A stretch of DNA of 18,505 nucleotides. Origin: an uncultured Collinsella sp. GTDB taxonomy: Bacteria > Actinomycetota > Coriobacteriia > Coriobacteriales > Coriobacteriaceae. A program made the translations under genes and the position numbers. The stretch covers positions 1 to 18,505 of the forward strand of contig URHQ01000044.1 in NCBI GenBank assembly GCA_900547655.1. The letters run 5' to 3'. This document shows, piece after piece, positions 6,866-13,730 of the stretch (position 1 is its first letter; each line of letters opens with the position of its first letter). The notes below the pieces were generated by a model, which did not search any database, was not told where the DNA came from, and saw only the letters and a list, made by a program, of their open reading frames with translations.

Positions 6866-6903
6866 AAGCGGGGCCGCTGGCGATATTGCCAACGGCCCCG
6901 CTT
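6866..6903. terminator. Bidirectional terminator between convergent genes
   Basis: AAGCGGGGCCG (6866-6876) pairs perfectly with CGGCCCCGCTT (6893-6903), with an inner TGGC/GCCA. It sits between the stop codons of the plus-strand DUF2130 gene and the minus-strand helicase. The flanking AAAA on the left gives a T run for minus-strand transcription, and CTTCGTT follows on the plus strand. Confidence 0.8.
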
Positions 6904-6920
6904 CGTTCCGGTAAGTTCGG

Positions 6921-9602
6921 CTAGTCCTCGAGCAGGTCCTCGATAAAGCCGACGCGGTAATTTTTGAAGATGACCTCGCCGCCGTCTTGCGTGGCGTCCA
7001 GATCGACATCACCCATGATGCCAAAATCGTGGTCGCCATCCTCGTCGGCAAAGATCTGGTGCACATGCCACACGTGATCGGTCTTCTCGTCACTCTCGTC
7101 GATGGTAAACATCGCGGCGCTGCGGGCATCCCCGTTGGTGATGATCTCCTCGTGCTGCTCGTGGTAGGCATCGAGCGCCTTTTGCCAGCGGACCTCGCTC
7201 ATGCCCCAGTCCTCGTCGAGCTCGCCCAGATCGCGCACGTGTCCGCGGGCTGCAAGGGTCACGCGGCGGAAGAGTGCGTTGCGCACCAGCAGCGTGCAAC
7301 CGCGACGGTCCGCAACGACCTCGTCGATGCCCTGCGGCGGCGCGGCGTCGAGGGCCGCCGGGTTGCCGGCGTTCTCCCACTCGTCCACCAGGCTCGAGTC
7401 GACCGAGCGCACCACAAAGCCGAGCCACGAAATGATGTCGCGCAAGCGCTCATCGCGCTTCTCAATGGGCACGGTGCGATCGAGGGAGCGGTAGGCCTCG
7501 GCTAGGTAGCGCAGCAGAATGCCCTCGGAGCGGGCGATGCCGAGCTTTTGGATATAGCCCTTGAAGTCGCTCGCGCTCTCCAGCATGTCGCGCAGGACGC
7601 TCTTGGGCGAGAGCTGATAGTCGTTGGCCCAGGGCACTTCCTGGCAGTACTTGTCAAAAGCGGCGTCGAGCAAATCCTCGAGCGGCTTTTCATACGTGAC
7701 GTCTTGGATGCGCTCCAAGCGCTCCTCATACTCGATGCCGTCGGCCTTCATCTCGGCCATAGCGCGATCGCGTGCGGTGCGCTCCTGTGCACGCAGCACC
7801 TGTTTGGGATCCTCGAGCGTTGCCTCGACCATCGAGATTAGATCCATGGTATAGGTCTCGCTCTCGGGATCGAGCAGTTCCAACGCGGCAAGCAAGAACG
7901 GCGAGAGCGGCTGATCGAGTGCGAAGTCCTCGGGCAGGTCGACCGTCAGCGCATAGTCGATGTCTGGTGCGGCGTCAGTCGGGGCGTCGGGCGCGGGCGG
8001 CACCTCGGTACGAACGACGACACCGGAATCGATGAGTGTGGCGAAGATTTCGTCGGCGCGAACCTCGAGCTTGGCCTTTTCCTCGGGGGTCTGCAGGCTC
8101 GTCTCGATGAGGTCGTGTACGCGGGCACGGGCGTCGCCGCCCTGCTCGACCACGCTAATCACCATGGAGTGCGTGATGCGCAGGCGCGGCTTGAGCGTCT
8201 CGGGCTGCGTCTCGATCAGGCGCTCAAAGGTCTGCTTGTTCCAGGTGACAAAGCCCTCGGGGGCCTTTTTCTTTTTAATCTTACGGAGCTTCTTGGGGTC
8301 GTCGCCCGCTTTGGCCATAAGCTTGGCGTTCTCGATCTCGTGCTCGGGTGCCTCGGCAATTACCATGCCCTCGGTATCGAAGCCCGAGCGGCCGGCGCGA
8401 CCGGCTATCTGATGGAACTCGCGGGCGCGCAGACGACGCATCTTGTAGCCATCGAACTTGGTGAGTGCGGTGAGGACCACGGTGTGGATGGGCACGTTGA
8501 TGCCGACGCCGAGTGTGTCGGTGCCGCAGATGACGGGCAGCAGGCCCTGCTGTGCCAAGCGCTCGACCAGCAGGCGATAGCGCGGCAGCATACCGGCGTG
8601 GTGCACGCCGACGCCGCATCCAAGCAGGCGTTTGAGAATCTTACCAAAGGCCGTGGAGAAGCTCGTTCCCTTTGCCGCTTCTTTGATGGCCTCGCGCTGC
8701 TCCTTGCTGGCGATGCCAAAATTGGCGAGCGACTGTGCCGTCGCAAGGGCGGCATCCTGGCTAAAGTGCACGATATAGAGCGGGGCCTCGCCGCGGCGCA
8801 TGGCGAGCTCGACCGTGCCCTCGAGGGAGGTCGTCACATAGTCGTAGCTCAACGGAACAGGACGAGGGGCGTCGACAACCAAGTCGCAAGCAGCGCCGGT
8901 GTGTTCCTCGAGTGAGGCGGCGATGGCGGTGACATCGCCGAGCGTGGCGCTCATGAGCATAAATTGCGTGTGGGGCAGGGTGAGCAGCGGTACCTGCCAG
9001 GCCCAGCCGCGGTCGGGGTCGGCAAAGTAGTGGAACTCGTCCATGGCCACGCAGCCCACGTCGGCGTCCTCGCCTTCGCGCAGCGCATCGTTGGCAAGGA
9101 TTTCGGCCGTGCAGCAGATGACGGGCGCCTTGGTATTGATATGCGTATCGCCGGTGATCATGCCGACGTTATCGCGGCCGAGTACCTGTACCAGGTCGAA
9201 GAACTTTTCGCTGACCAGGGCCTTGATGGGGGCCGTGTAATAGCAGCGCTTGCCCTGTGCCATGCCCATAAAGAGCATGCCCAGCGCGACGAGCGATTTA
9301 CCCGATCCGGTCGGTGTTCCCAAAATGACGTGGTCGCCGGCAGCCAGGTCCATGAGGGCCTCTTCTTGGTGATCCCACAGCTCAATGCCGCGATCGCTCG
9401 TCCATTCAAAGAAGCGTTCGAAGGCTTGGTCGGGCGTGAGCCACGGTTCGGGCTCACTGCCGTCCTCGGGCTCCCACCAGGTGGGGGAGAGCGCGCCGAG
9501 CGAGCCAAACTCGGCTTCGGTTCCCGTGCCGCCCGAGAATGAGCTGGCGGCGCCGGCGCCGGAGACGGTGCTGGCGGCGGTATCTGTCGTGGTCTGTGCC
9601 AT
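6921..9602 (-). CDS. Ski2-like superfamily 2 helicase with DUF3516 domain
   Basis: 893 aa ATP-dependent RNA/DNA helicase of the actinobacterial DUF3516 type. A low-complexity Ser/Thr/Gly/Ala N-terminus (1-35) precedes two RecA domains with motif I GTPTGSGKS (95-103), motif II DEFH (188-191), motif III SAT (218-220), motif V GTDTLGVGINVP (about 360-371) and motif VI QIAGRAGRSG (398-407). The remaining ~450 residues, including a lysine-rich patch near 440 and a long helical region, form the accessory DUF3516 part. The ATG at 9600-9602 is preferred over a longer frame to 9773 because the extension runs through the inverted repeat and reads as non-coding. The ribosome-binding site is weak (GAGAGAAAG). 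Related Ski2/Mtr4 helicases unwind RNA for decay or processing; substrate here is unknown. Confidence 0.92.
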   Translation of the reverse strand: MAQTTTDTAASTVSGAGAASSFSGGTGTEAEFGSLGALSPTWWEPEDGSEPEPWLTPDQAFERFFEWTSDRGIELWDHQEEALMDLAAGDHVILGTPTGSGKSLVALGMLFMGMAQGKRCYYTAPIKALVSEKFFDLVQVLGRDNVGMITGDTHINTKAPVICCTAEILANDALREGEDADVGCVAMDEFHYFADPDRGWAWQVPLLTLPHTQFMLMSATLGDVTAIAASLEEHTGAACDLVVDAPRPVPLSYDYVTTSLEGTVELAMRRGEAPLYIVHFSQDAALATAQSLANFGIASKEQREAIKEAAKGTSFSTAFGKILKRLLGCGVGVHHAGMLPRYRLLVERLAQQGLLPVICGTDTLGVGINVPIHTVVLTALTKFDGYKMRRLRAREFHQIAGRAGRSGFDTEGMVIAEAPEHEIENAKLMAKAGDDPKKLRKIKKKKAPEGFVTWNKQTFERLIETQPETLKPRLRITHSMVISVVEQGGDARARVHDLIETSLQTPEEKAKLEVRADEIFATLIDSGVVVRTEVPPAPDAPTDAAPDIDYALTVDLPEDFALDQPLSPFLLAALELLDPESETYTMDLISMVEATLEDPKQVLRAQERTARDRAMAEMKADGIEYEERLERIQDVTYEKPLEDLLDAAFDKYCQEVPWANDYQLSPKSVLRDMLESASDFKGYIQKLGIARSEGILLRYLAEAYRSLDRTVPIEKRDERLRDIISWLGFVVRSVDSSLVDEWENAGNPAALDAAPPQGIDEVVADRRGCTLLVRNALFRRVTLAARGHVRDLGELDEDWGMSEVRWQKALDAYHEQHEEIITNGDARSAAMFTIDESDEKTDHVWHVHQIFADEDGDHDFGIMGDVDLDATQDGGEVIFKNYRVGFIEDLLED

Positions 9603-9635
9603 GTGGTTGCTTTCTCTCGCGTTTGTCCGCCAACT

Positions 9636-9641
9636 ATTATG
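9636..9641 (-). promoter_or_regulatory. Possible -10 box of the DUF3516 helicase
   Basis: CATAAT on the minus strand matches 5 of 6 consensus -10 bases and would give a leader of roughly 27 nt. The -35 region is GC-rich and unconvincing. Confidence 0.3.
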
Positions 9642-9723
9642 GCGTAGCGGCGGCGCGGGGTGCCAGCGCGCGAGAAAATGCAGGAAATGGGCGTTCTGTC
9701 CAGCTGTTTGGTGCAGTTGCCAG

Positions 9724-9846
9724 CTAAGTGAGTAGACTTTTTGCGATATCGCGAGCACATGGCTTTTGCGCAAGGGCTCTACCTGCGGTTTTAGTTTTCG
9801 TTATGCGGGTTGTGCTTGGCTATTGCAAAAAAGTCTACTCACTTAG
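9724..9846. repeat. 123-bp element with ~26-bp terminal inverted repeats
   Basis: The left arm (9724-9748) and right arm (9821-9846) are inverted copies that differ by one T in a T run and one G/A change; each begins CTAAGTGAGTAGACTTTTT when read inward. A further AGCACA/TGTGCT pair (9754-9759, 9811-9816) extends the symmetry towards the centre. No protein is encoded in the roughly 70-bp interior and no target-site duplication is evident. It occupies the 309-bp gap (9603-9911) between trmB and the helicase. The form fits a MITE or dispersed palindromic repeat. It lacks a T run just after the stem, so it is not a normal terminator. Confidence 0.7.
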
Positions 9847-9911
9847 GTTTGAGGGCCGTTCGCTGACGCCTCTTTGCGCTTGTTTGCCGACGCCGCGACC
9901 ATCAGAAGCCC

Positions 9912-10751
9912 CTAGGACTCTTGCGGCAGGCGTTTTTTGCCTTTGCGGGCGCGGTTTTTAAAGTTCTCGACGGCTTCTTCCATGCCCAGAGGTACATAGG
10001 TGAGCTCATCGAGGTTATCGGGCAGGTAGCAGGCAAGGCTTTGCTCCTGCGCTCGGCCTGCTGCGAGTTGCTCTTCGGTAGGCTTCTCGCCGGGTGTGGC
10101 GCAAATGCCATAGACAGTGGCACCCATCTCGCGCGTGCGGCACTCGTACTCGGTCTCGGGATGCTCGGGATGGTCGCGGCGAACGTCGTCACTTACCCAA
10201 AGTGTGTCGTAGCCGGCCGCGGCAAACTGCCCCAGGGCATAGTCGCGCAATGGCTTGCTGTCGGTTCGCAGCGTGACGGTGGCGCCGGCTGCAAAGAGCG
10301 GGCGGTAGAGCATCAGATGGTCGACATGGACGAGTCGTTTTTTGGCGTACTTGGCCTTGGGCTGCGGCGTGGGAAAGTTGATGGTGATGGCATCGAGCTC
10401 GCCTGCGGCAAATAGCTGTGGCAGCGATGCCGCGCCTCGGGGCAGCACAAGCGCATTGGGCAGCTCCTGCTCGCAGATTTTCTGCGCGGCATAGGCGATG
10501 CAGATGGGCTCCTGGTCCATACCGATAAAGAGGGTGTCGGGCTCGCGGTGGGCGCGCTCGACCAGATAGGTTCCCTTGCCACAGCCAAGATCCAGGTGAA
10601 GGTGTTCGAAGGGCTTGCTGCCAGCTGGCGCGCAAGCCTCGCGCCAATCTCCGGCATAAGCCTCGGGGTTCGTCTCAATCGCATCGGCGTAGCGCTCCAG
10701 GCGCTCCTCGAGCACAAAGTTCTTAGGCGTGCGAACGTGGACGGCTCCCAT
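9912..10751 (-). CDS. trmB: TrmB-like tRNA (guanine-N7)-methyltransferase, divergent
   Basis: 279 aa class I SAM-dependent methyltransferase of the TrmB family, which makes m7G46 in the tRNA variable loop. The SAM-binding motif LDLGCGKGTYLVERA starts at 53. D164 (LRTD) and T200/E203 (TEYE) match E. coli D180 and T217/E220. However, the signature FPDPW-K-x-R-H-x-K-R-R reads NFPTPQPKAKYAKKRLVH (125-142), so the positions equal to E. coli D144, H151 and R154 are T, Y and K. A C-terminal extension of roughly 55 residues (about 222-279) ends in a basic tail. AAGGAG lies 4 nt before the ATG. Family membership is clear; activity is uncertain because of the substitutions. Confidence 0.85.
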   Translation of the reverse strand: MGAVHVRTPKNFVLEERLERYADAIETNPEAYAGDWREACAPAGSKPFEHLHLDLGCGKGTYLVERAHREPDTLFIGMDQEPICIAYAAQKICEQELPNALVLPRGAASLPQLFAAGELDAITINFPTPQPKAKYAKKRLVHVDHLMLYRPLFAAGATVTLRTDSKPLRDYALGQFAAAGYDTLWVSDDVRRDHPEHPETEYECRTREMGATVYGICATPGEKPTEEQLAAGRAQEQSLACYLPDNLDELTYVPLGMEEAVENFKNRARKGKKRLPQES

Positions 10752-10773
10752 GAGGCTCCTTGGTCATAAGTGT

Positions 10774-10795
10774 GGAACGCATGGTTGCACGTTCC
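10774..10795. promoter_or_regulatory. Dyad in the trmB leader
   Basis: GGAACG (10774-10779) and CGTTCC (10790-10795) form a 6-bp dyad, extendable by two G-U pairs, in the short space upstream of trmB. On the minus strand it follows TTGACG, a -35-like sequence, but no matching -10 was found. It could be an operator or a leader hairpin. Confidence 0.25.
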
Positions 10796-10807
10796 GTCAA
10801 TGGGTTG

Positions 10808-10832
10808 AAAAAAGGGTGGGCATAGTTTGCCC
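10808..10832 (-). terminator. Probable intrinsic terminator of the Trm9-like gene
   Basis: Read on the minus strand, GGGCA pairs with TGCCC around a 5-nt loop (10818-10832), then ACCC is followed by six T residues (10808-10813). The stem is short, so termination may be partial, leaving some read-through into trmB. Confidence 0.5.
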
Positions 10833-10870
10833 GAAAGATGCGATGCGGCTCGAAGGCGAGTCGTCGGTGC

Positions 10871-11743
10871 CTACAGACGCTTGAGAATCACATAGCGGTT
10901 GAGCTCGCCGCTGCGACCGTCGGCATGGAAGCGCTCAAGCTCGCGCACGGGGACCTCGCCGCTCTTGTAGAACGTACGGACGCCGCGCACCAGGTCGGTG
11001 ATCTGCTGATCGTCAAAGTGATGGCAGTAGCGGTAGGCGTGGCGGTCGTTTTGCCAGCCAATGAGGTGGTCGCCGGCTTCAAACTGCGCGGAATCGTAAC
11101 CCTCAAACGGCGGGGTGAGCTCGGCGCGGGCTTCGGCTCGAACGGCCTTGCGCGCCATGCGCTCGTCGTTCATGAACTCCCAAAAGCTGATGGCGATGAT
11201 GCCGCCCGGGCGCGTTTGCCGCACCAGGGCGTCGAGCACGCGTACGCGGTACTCGCACGACGGCACGTGGTGCATAAAGCCAAAGCAGACCGAGATATCG
11301 GCGAGCGGGGCGTCGAAAAGCACGTCGGGCGTCTCGGCGGGGTTGAGCTTCATAAGGGCGTCGAGCACGTCGAGTTCCTGGAAGTGCAGGTTGGGAATGC
11401 GCAGGGCGTGACCGTGCGCATCGATAGCCAAATCCTGACACGAGTCAACACCATAGAACTCAAACGGGCAGCTGGCATCCGCCGAGGGGTTTGCGCCGTC
11501 GACGCCCTTGGCGGCAAGTGCGCCGCCGGCGGCAAAGTTCTCGAATCGCATATTGCCGCAGGCAAGATCGAAGACGCGGACGGGATGCTCGATCGTGGCG
11601 ACGTCGAGCTGTTCGAGCGCGATGTCCATGGTGCGCACCCAGCCGGGCCACGGGGCCTGGCGTGTATCGGAAAAGGAGGCGGAGTGCTCGCGATAGAACG
11701 TGTTATTGAGCTGGATGAGCGATGAGGCGAAATCGCGGTTCAC
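10871..11743 (-). CDS. Trm9/ABH8-like SAM-dependent methyltransferase
   Basis: 290 aa class I methyltransferase. The N-terminus FYREHSASFSDTRQAPWPGW (16-35) resembles the YxxxAxHFSxTRxKPWP opening of Trm9 and the ABH8 methyltransferase domain. Motif I is FDLACGNMRF (58-67), the acidic post-I residue is D100 in YGVDS, and ISVCFGFMHHVPSCEYRVRVLDAL (150-173) with RPGG (178-181) and W188 also follow the Trm9 pattern. Yeast Trm9 methyl-esterifies cm5U34 to mcm5U34 in tRNA. A ~25-residue insertion follows motif I. GTG at 11741-11743 is taken as start because GGAGGGAG lies 9 nt upstream and the ATG at 11791 falls within the likely promoter. trmB follows on the same strand; elp3 lies about 2 kb away. 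tRNA specificity is inferred; a small-molecule or O-methyltransferase role is the alternative. Confidence 0.72.
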   Translation of the reverse strand: MNRDFASSLIQLNNTFYREHSASFSDTRQAPWPGWVRTMDIALEQLDVATIEHPVRVFDLACGNMRFENFAAGGALAAKGVDGANPSADASCPFEFYGVDSCQDLAIDAHGHALRIPNLHFQELDVLDALMKLNPAETPDVLFDAPLADISVCFGFMHHVPSCEYRVRVLDALVRQTRPGGIIAISFWEFMNDERMARKAVRAEARAELTPPFEGYDSAQFEAGDHLIGWQNDRHAYRYCHHFDDQQITDLVRGVRTFYKSGEVPVRELERFHADGRSGELNRYVILKRL

Positions 11744-11789
11744 GGCGCGGAACTCCCTCCGTTGGCGGTGCGGAATAAACAGTACGACC

Positions 11790-11819
11790 ATACTACCGTT
11801 AACGCAGCAACGGGGACAA
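11790..11819 (-). promoter_or_regulatory. Putative promoter of the Trm9-like gene
   Basis: On the minus strand TTGTCC (11814-11819) and TAGTAT (11790-11795) are 18 nt apart, each matching 4 of 6 consensus bases. The start would fall near 11782, giving a leader of about 40 nt to the GTG start codon and ruling out translation from the ATG at 11791. Confidence 0.4.
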
Positions 11820-11951
11820 CCAAGCTACGGGTCATTGCTTTGTTTGGACACATTTCCGCAGCTCATATGCACCCGCAACCGCCGGTTGTCAAAAATCTCA
11901 CTAGAATAGGTGGCATGCTTTTGGCGGTGGCGGATAGATTTTTAACTGTGC

Positions 11952-11961
11952 AAGGCGCCTT
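11952..11961. promoter_or_regulatory. Palindrome upstream of the XRE regulator
   Basis: AAGGCGCCTT is a perfect 10-bp palindrome 49 nt before the regulator's start codon, in the 267-bp divergent region between it and the Trm9-like gene. An autoregulatory operator is possible. Upstream, TAGAAT (11902-11907) is a -10-like sequence without a good -35. Confidence 0.25.
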
Positions 11962-12010
11962 AAGAACAAAAACGGTCCGGCGGCACGGCTGGCATCACAT
12001 AGGAGGAACC

Positions 12011-12733
12011 ATGAATGTAGAAACTGCGCAGCGGCTCGCCGACCTTCGCCGCAGCAAGGGCTTTAGCCAAGAAGGGCTGGCGCGAAAGCTGGGGCTGTCG
12101 CGCCAGGCGGTCAGTAAATGGGAGCGTGCGGAGAGCTCGCCCGATACCGAGAATCTGATCTCGCTTGCCAAACTCTATGGCGTGAGCCTGGACGAGCTGC
12201 TCAATCCGAGCGATGAGATCGAGGACGATATCGAGTTTGAGAACGAGGACCGCGCCCGTCAGCGCGAGGCCGAGGCGGCGGAGCGCGCCCGCACCCATGA
12301 GGCGGCGGCGCGCGCCACCGAGGCGGCAACGCAGGCAAGTGACGCGGCAGCCAAGGCGGCGCAGGCGGCAAGCTGGAGTGCGCAGGCCGCCAATGCCGCT
12401 ACGGCACAGGCGACGAGTGGCGGCGCAGTTGGCCCGACTCCGGTGAAGGGCCCGTTCCAGTCGTTCCCGTATTGGGCCGTGTGCTGGCTGCTGTTCTTTT
12501 TACTGATGTTCCTGTTTGGTGCCTGCCCCTTTGCTGCGCTGATCTTCTTCACGATTCCCATCTATCACTGGGTGGCGCGTGCACTCGATGGCGATTGGGC
12601 GCGTGGGGATATTCAGGTTGGTCCGGCACCGGTGGCGGTCAGGGCCCAGGGGAAGGATACTTCTGCGGAACCTGATGCTGACGTGGCTACCGCGGCCACC
12701 GCTGAGCCATGTGCCAAAGAAGGTGACGAATGA
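12011..12733 (+). CDS. Membrane-anchored XRE-family regulator
   Basis: 240 aa. An N-terminal Cro/C1-type helix-turn-helix (about 7-62, GFSQEGLARKLGLSRQAVSKWERAE) is followed by an acidic stretch (66-80), an alanine-rich helical linker (about 85-135) and two adjacent hydrophobic segments (about 154-170 and 172-190). The C-terminus is soluble. The DNA-binding domain is therefore likely tethered to the inner face of the membrane. AGGAGG lies 4 nt before the ATG. Its stop codon overlaps the next gene (ATGA), so it is translationally coupled to the DUF4097 protein. Together they look like a small envelope-responsive unit; the signal and targets are unknown. Confidence 0.88.
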   Translation: MNVETAQRLADLRRSKGFSQEGLARKLGLSRQAVSKWERAESSPDTENLISLAKLYGVSLDELLNPSDEIEDDIEFENEDRARQREAEAAERARTHEAAARATEAATQASDAAAKAAQAASWSAQAANAATAQATSGGAVGPTPVKGPFQSFPYWAVCWLLFFLLMFLFGACPFAALIFFTIPIYHWVARALDGDWARGDIQVGPAPVAVRAQGKDTSAEPDADVATAATAEPCAKEGDE

Positions 12734-13632
12734 TGAAGCTTTCGCATGAATCCAAGCTGCGCCTGGGCGTCGGCATCGGAGCGTTTGTACTGATTATCGG
12801 GCTTGTTTTTGGCGTTTCGCGGACTTTGATTCATTTTGATGGCCCGTGGGATCTCGACGATGTTATACCCGGCTTGTCCGGTATGGACGATGTGGTTGAT
12901 GACGACGATTTTATGAACGATGGCGGTAACTATTCCGCTCGGCCTCAGCAGCTTTCGTGTACGACCTTTGATGCCGATGAGTTCCGCTACCTCGATTTCG
13001 ATATCAATGCGGCGTCGGTGGACGTCAAGGTTGTTGACGGCAACAAGGCTCGCGTTATCGAGCGGGGACGCGTTGCCAATGGTATGGATGCCTCCAAGGC
13101 CGCGACGCAGAACATCGCATCCGTCGAGGACTCGACGCTCAAGGTTTCCCAGTTTGGAAGTGATGACGGTAAGGCAATCGATCGCTCAGTTACGGTCGAG
13201 CTGCCGCGCCGTGTTGCCGAACATCTGAAGGGAGTCAACGCGCACGTGGGCTCGGGTGATCTGCAGATTGCCGGTGTCACCTGTGATGGTTTCGACCTTT
13301 TCCTGGGTGCGGGAGATGTAGAGTTTGCGGGCAGCGTGACTGATGCGCTCAGTGCTGAGGTCGGTTCGGGCGATGTGACGTTCGAGCTCTACCAGGCCCC
13401 CGCGAAGTCGATGGACGTGAGTGTGGGCTCGGGCGATGTGGAGATGATGGTTCCGAACTCGACGGGCTTTAAGGCGAGCCTTACCTTGGGTAGCGGTGAC
13501 TTCGAGAGCGATTTCCTTCCGCTTGGCTACGACGGCGAGACCATTTTGAATCTTGAATTCGATAACGGCGATAAGTCTGCTACGTATCGTTTTGAGGTCG
13601 GTTCGGGCGACATGTCATTTGATTCAGAGTGA
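12730..13632 (+). CDS. Membrane-anchored DUF4097-like beta-repeat protein
   Basis: 300 aa. A short cytoplasmic N-terminus precedes one membrane segment (about 12-33), then an acidic linker rich in Asp and Gly (38-66), then an extracytoplasmic domain. The second half repeats a G-(S/A)-G-D turn at six places: near 173, 192, 211, 232, 253 and 289. Each is followed by a hydrophobic beta strand (DLQIAG, DVEFAG, DVTFEL, DVEMMV, DFESDF, DMSFDS). The 18-21-residue spacing implies a beta-solenoid, as in DUF4097 'putative adhesin' proteins. The first ATG overlaps the regulator's stop codon, and a second ATG follows at 12733. Function in the family is not established; envelope-stress sensing is a guess from the linked regulator. 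Confidence 0.8.
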   Translation: MMKLSHESKLRLGVGIGAFVLIIGLVFGVSRTLIHFDGPWDLDDVIPGLSGMDDVVDDDDFMNDGGNYSARPQQLSCTTFDADEFRYLDFDINAASVDVKVVDGNKARVIERGRVANGMDASKAATQNIASVEDSTLKVSQFGSDDGKAIDRSVTVELPRRVAEHLKGVNAHVGSGDLQIAGVTCDGFDLFLGAGDVEFAGSVTDALSAEVGSGDVTFELYQAPAKSMDVSVGSGDVEMMVPNSTGFKASLTLGSGDFESDFLPLGYDGETILNLEFDNGDKSATYRFEVGSGDMSFDSE

Positions 13633-13680
13633 CGGGCGGTTATCGAAGACTTATATACCATAGCTGCGCTGTTTGATGGA

Positions 13681-13719
13681 GGCGCCGGAGCCGTGACGGG
13701 CTCCGTCGCCTTTGCCTTT
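13681..13719 (+). terminator. Intrinsic terminator after the DUF4097 gene
   Basis: GGCG-C-CGGAGCC (13681-13692) pairs with GGCTCCG-T-CGCC (13699-13710) with one internal mismatch and a 6-nt loop. T-rich sequence TTTGCCTTT follows (13711-13719). It ends the XRE-DUF4097 unit and lies immediately upstream of elp3. Confidence 0.7.
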
Positions 13720-13724
13720 ACAAT
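13719..13724 (+). promoter_or_regulatory. -10 box suggesting a leaderless elp3 mRNA
   Basis: TACAAT matches 5 of 6 consensus -10 bases and ends only 6 nt before the elp3 ATG, so transcription would begin at or next to the start codon. No good Shine-Dalgarno precedes that ATG (only GGGG 2 nt away). The -35 region is weak and lies inside the terminator hairpin. Confidence 0.4.
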
Positions 13725-13730
13725 GGGGTC

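Noticed and set aside
9603..9773. N-terminal extension of the DUF3516 helicase
   Set aside because: The extra 57 codons begin inside the inverted repeat and read as unrelated sequence; the ATG at 9602 starts a normal low-complexity N-terminus.
11762..12010. Upstream extension of the XRE regulator frame
   Set aside because: The helix-turn-helix begins right after the ATG at 12011, which has AGGAGG; the extension covers the divergent promoter region.
12400..13632. Repeated GSGD-coding triplets as a DNA tandem repeat or CRISPR
   Set aside because: The recurrence is at protein level with varied codons and 18-21-residue spacing; no direct DNA repeats with spacers exist in the window.
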